From positions 1 to 7,897 of the forward strand of contig JANODG010000004.1 of assembly GCA_031412575.1 (NCBI GenBank): a stretch of DNA of 7,897 bases, read 5' to 3'. The stretch is from JAMLIO01 sp031412575. Its GTDB lineage: Bacteria; Bdellovibrionota; Bdellovibrionia; Bdellovibrionales; UBA1609. This document shows positions 6,522 through 7,897 of the stretch, piece by piece (the first letter of the stretch is position 1; each line of letters begins with the position of its first letter). Position numbers and translations under genes: made by a program. Under the pieces are notes generated by a model, which ran no database searches, was not told where the DNA came from, and was given only the letters and a program-made list of their open reading frames with translations.

Positions 6522-7703
6522 TTGAATCCACCTGTATTTAACAAAAACAGAGCCATGTGTTTGATCGCAGCTAATGCGATTGGAACAGGTATTTTTACAA
6601 CAAGTGGTTACGCCATCCGAGATTTGCAATCCCCTTGGTTAGTGTTATCGATTTGGATTTTAGGTGGGATATATTCATTATTAGGTGTTTTTAGTTATTC
6701 CACTTTGCATGAAAAGTTTCCGGGTTCTGGTGGTGAATATCATTTTTTGTCGAAAGGGCTTCACCCTAAGCTTGGTGCTATTGCTGGGTTTGCAACAATC
6801 TTGATGGGATTTACGGCTCCGGTCGCGGCGTCCTGTATGGCTTTTTCGGTTTACTTTTTAAAATCCATACCGATGAATATAAATTCATCTTTGCTAGCCA
6901 TTTTAGTTTTAACTTTTGTGTTTATACTTCATTACACTTCACTTCATAAAGGCATGAAATGGCATGACAGTTTCATTTATCTAAAATTATTTTTATTTGT
7001 AATTCTCATCTTAGTTATGGTGTTTTCTGCGGATTGGTATTTACCCTCTTTTGATTTTGAATTTAATATTTATACTTACGCTAGATCGTTTTTTTGGATT
7101 GCCTACGCTTACTCTGGATGGAACGCAGTTTATTATGTAGCTAGTGAATTAACTTCAAATAACAGCGAAGTGAACAAAGCATCTTATCTTGGTTCTTCAA
7201 CGGTGATTCTGCTTTATGTAGCCTTAAATATTCCCCTGCTGTTCGGCTTATCAGTAGAACAGTTAAGCGGCATTCCCGAAGTTGTGGCTGTATTCTTTGA
7301 AGTGAATACGGGCTATTCATCGGAACGAGTGATTTCGATGGTGATCGCACTGGGTTTACTTTCGACGATTTCATCGTTTATGATTATTGTCCCAAGAATT
7401 TATTCACGCATGGCTGAAGATAAAGTGATACCGAAGTTTTTTTATTTTAAGCCAGGGACTCATCCACACCATGTTTTTCTGTTTCAATATCTTTTAACGA
7501 TTTCATTTTTACTTGTTTTTGATTTCGAATTCATTTTAAATTCGGCGGGTTTTGTTCTAACAGTTTGCTCTTTACTTTCTGTGATCAGTCTTTATGTGCA
7601 ACGAACAAGTAAACTAAGTGTAAAACAAATTATTGGCACTAGCGGGTATATAGGGCTTACGTCATTACTTGTGTATTTTGGTGGCCCTTGGTTTCACTCA
7701 TAG
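6522..7703 (+). CDS. APC-family amino acid permease
   Basis: This is a polytopic inner-membrane transporter of the amino acid-polyamine-organocation family, expected to move an amino acid or amine by symport or exchange. The broken-helix substrate motif IGTGIFTTSG (20-29) lies in TM1. FPGSGGEYHFLSKG (66-79) matches the conserved TM2-TM3 loop, AYSGWNAVYYVASEL (196-210) TM6, and RIYSRMAEDKVIPKFF (292-307) the loop after TM8. I count about 11 hydrophobic helices: 11-30, 38-61, 84-113, 123-140, 149-169, 185-208, 222-243, 268-291, 317-336, 340-358 and 370-386. At 393 residues it is shorter than most members (often 430-500 with 12 helices), and the loss is at the C-terminus, where it ends just after helix 11. 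The TTG start is supported by AAAGAGGT. Substrate specificity cannot be read from the sequence. No partner enzyme is adjacent. Confidence 0.9.
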   Translation: MNPPVFNKNRAMCLIAANAIGTGIFTTSGYAIRDLQSPWLVLSIWILGGIYSLLGVFSYSTLHEKFPGSGGEYHFLSKGLHPKLGAIAGFATILMGFTAPVAASCMAFSVYFLKSIPMNINSSLLAILVLTFVFILHYTSLHKGMKWHDSFIYLKLFLFVILILVMVFSADWYLPSFDFEFNIYTYARSFFWIAYAYSGWNAVYYVASELTSNNSEVNKASYLGSSTVILLYVALNIPLLFGLSVEQLSGIPEVVAVFFEVNTGYSSERVISMVIALGLLSTISSFMIIVPRIYSRMAEDKVIPKFFYFKPGTHPHHVFLFQYLLTISFLLVFDFEFILNSAGFVLTVCSLLSVISLYVQRTSKLSVKQIIGTSGYIGLTSLLVYFGGPWFHS

Positions 7704-7736
7704 TTACTTAATAGGCACGTTAATTGAAAGTACGTT

Positions 7737-7774
7737 TAAATAACTGATTGCGTTTAAAGAGCAAAAGTTATTTA
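7737..7774 (+). other. AU-rich hairpin after the permease gene
   Basis: TAAATAACT (7737-7745) pairs exactly with AGTTATTTA (7766-7774), and TTGC/GCAA (7748-7751, 7761-7764) can extend the stem after a small internal loop. No U tract follows, so it is not a standard terminator. Its 3' edge touches the AGGGG ribosome binding site of the next gene, so it might shape translation or mRNA decay there. Confidence 0.35.
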
Positions 7775-7778
7775 GGGG
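7774..7778 (+). promoter_or_regulatory. Ribosome binding site of the partial gene at the right edge
   Basis: AGGGG lies six bases before TTG 7785. The layout (purine run, short spacer ending in CAA, then TTG) resembles that of the permease start at 6522. Confidence 0.45.
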
Positions 7779-7784
7779 ATTCAA

Positions 7785-7897
7785 TTGCTAATAGAGGTTA
7801 AGGCTAGATCTTTAGAGTTAATAAGGGGGACCAAAATTGTCACCCTTATTTTTCTTTTGCAGTTGCTTTTTATTAAATCCGTACTCGCAAACCCCAA
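7785..7897 (+). CDS. Start of a probable secreted protein (partial)
   Basis: From a TTG at 7785 the frame is open to the window end, giving 37 residues. The N-terminus has basic residues (Lys6, Arg8, Arg14, Lys17), then a hydrophobic core IVTLIFLLQLLFI (18-30) and the sequence KSVLANP, with a good signal peptidase I site after Ala35. This is a textbook signal peptide, with a long n-region. A shorter form starting at ATT 7836 would use the AAGGGGG at 7823-7829. A TTG at 7837 in another frame also follows that purine run, but it gives a poorer leader. The frame is closed upstream by TAG at 7773-7775. The mature protein lies outside the window, so no function can be given. It is 81 bases downstream of the permease on the same strand and could be co-transcribed. 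Confidence 0.5.
   Translation, partial: MLIEVKARSLELIRGTKIVTLIFLLQLLFIKSVLANP
7820..7858 (+). terminator. Hairpin with T-rich tail, possible terminator or attenuator
   Basis: AATAAGGG (7820-7827) pairs with CCCTTATT (7843-7850), extended after one mismatch by GAC/GTC (7829-7831, 7839-7841) around a 7-base loop. TTTCTTTT follows. Alone it would be called the rho-independent terminator of the permease gene. It lies inside the likely start of the next reading frame, however, so it may instead be an attenuator, a structure hiding the AAGGGGG purine run, or chance. Confidence 0.4.

Noticed and set aside
6432..6629. 65-residue minus-strand ORF across the permease start
   Set aside because: It overlaps the permease start and the inverted repeat, has no ribosome binding site or recognisable domain, and is best explained as an antisense shadow.

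Overview
The window is AT-rich DNA with short intergenic gaps and a mix of ATG, GTG and TTG starts. It carries six complete protein genes and the beginning of a seventh. Several products look exported or lipid-anchored: a pilin-like secreted protein, a catalase-peroxidase with a leader, an alpha/beta hydrolase with a lipoprotein-like leader, and a partial gene with a signal peptide. This points to a Gram-negative (diderm) bacterium. The style of the leaders and of the pilin-like domain suggests Bdellovibrionota or a related group, but that is an inference. I saw no rRNA, tRNA, transposase, phage gene or CRISPR repeat.

Layout, left to right. A type II NADH dehydrogenase (ndh, minus strand) fills roughly the first 1.3 kb. 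A small secreted protein on the plus strand follows, divergent from ndh; its globular part resembles the C-terminal domain of type IV pilins. A strong hairpin usable in both directions (1913-1948) separates it from katG (minus strand), a full-length catalase-peroxidase with all catalytic residues and an unusual export leader. About 250 bp of AT-rich putative regulatory DNA precedes katG. Next come a YeeZ-like atypical SDR protein and a secreted serine alpha/beta hydrolase, both minus strand. A divergent intergenic region with a perfect 12-bp inverted repeat separates the hydrolase from a plus-strand APC-family amino acid permease. The right edge holds two hairpins and the start of a probable secreted protein gene, cut by the window.

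The genes do not form one pathway or operon. ndh (quinone reduction, a known source of reactive oxygen) and katG (peroxide removal) could be linked through redox physiology, but nothing in the sequence shows co-regulation. I found no convincing new multi-gene system. The observations most worth checking are the exported and possibly lipidated KatG, the pilin-like domain without a prepilin leader, two genes that look leaderless, the perfect inverted repeat in the hydrolase/permease divergent region, and the hairpin overlapping the start of the partial gene at the right edge.
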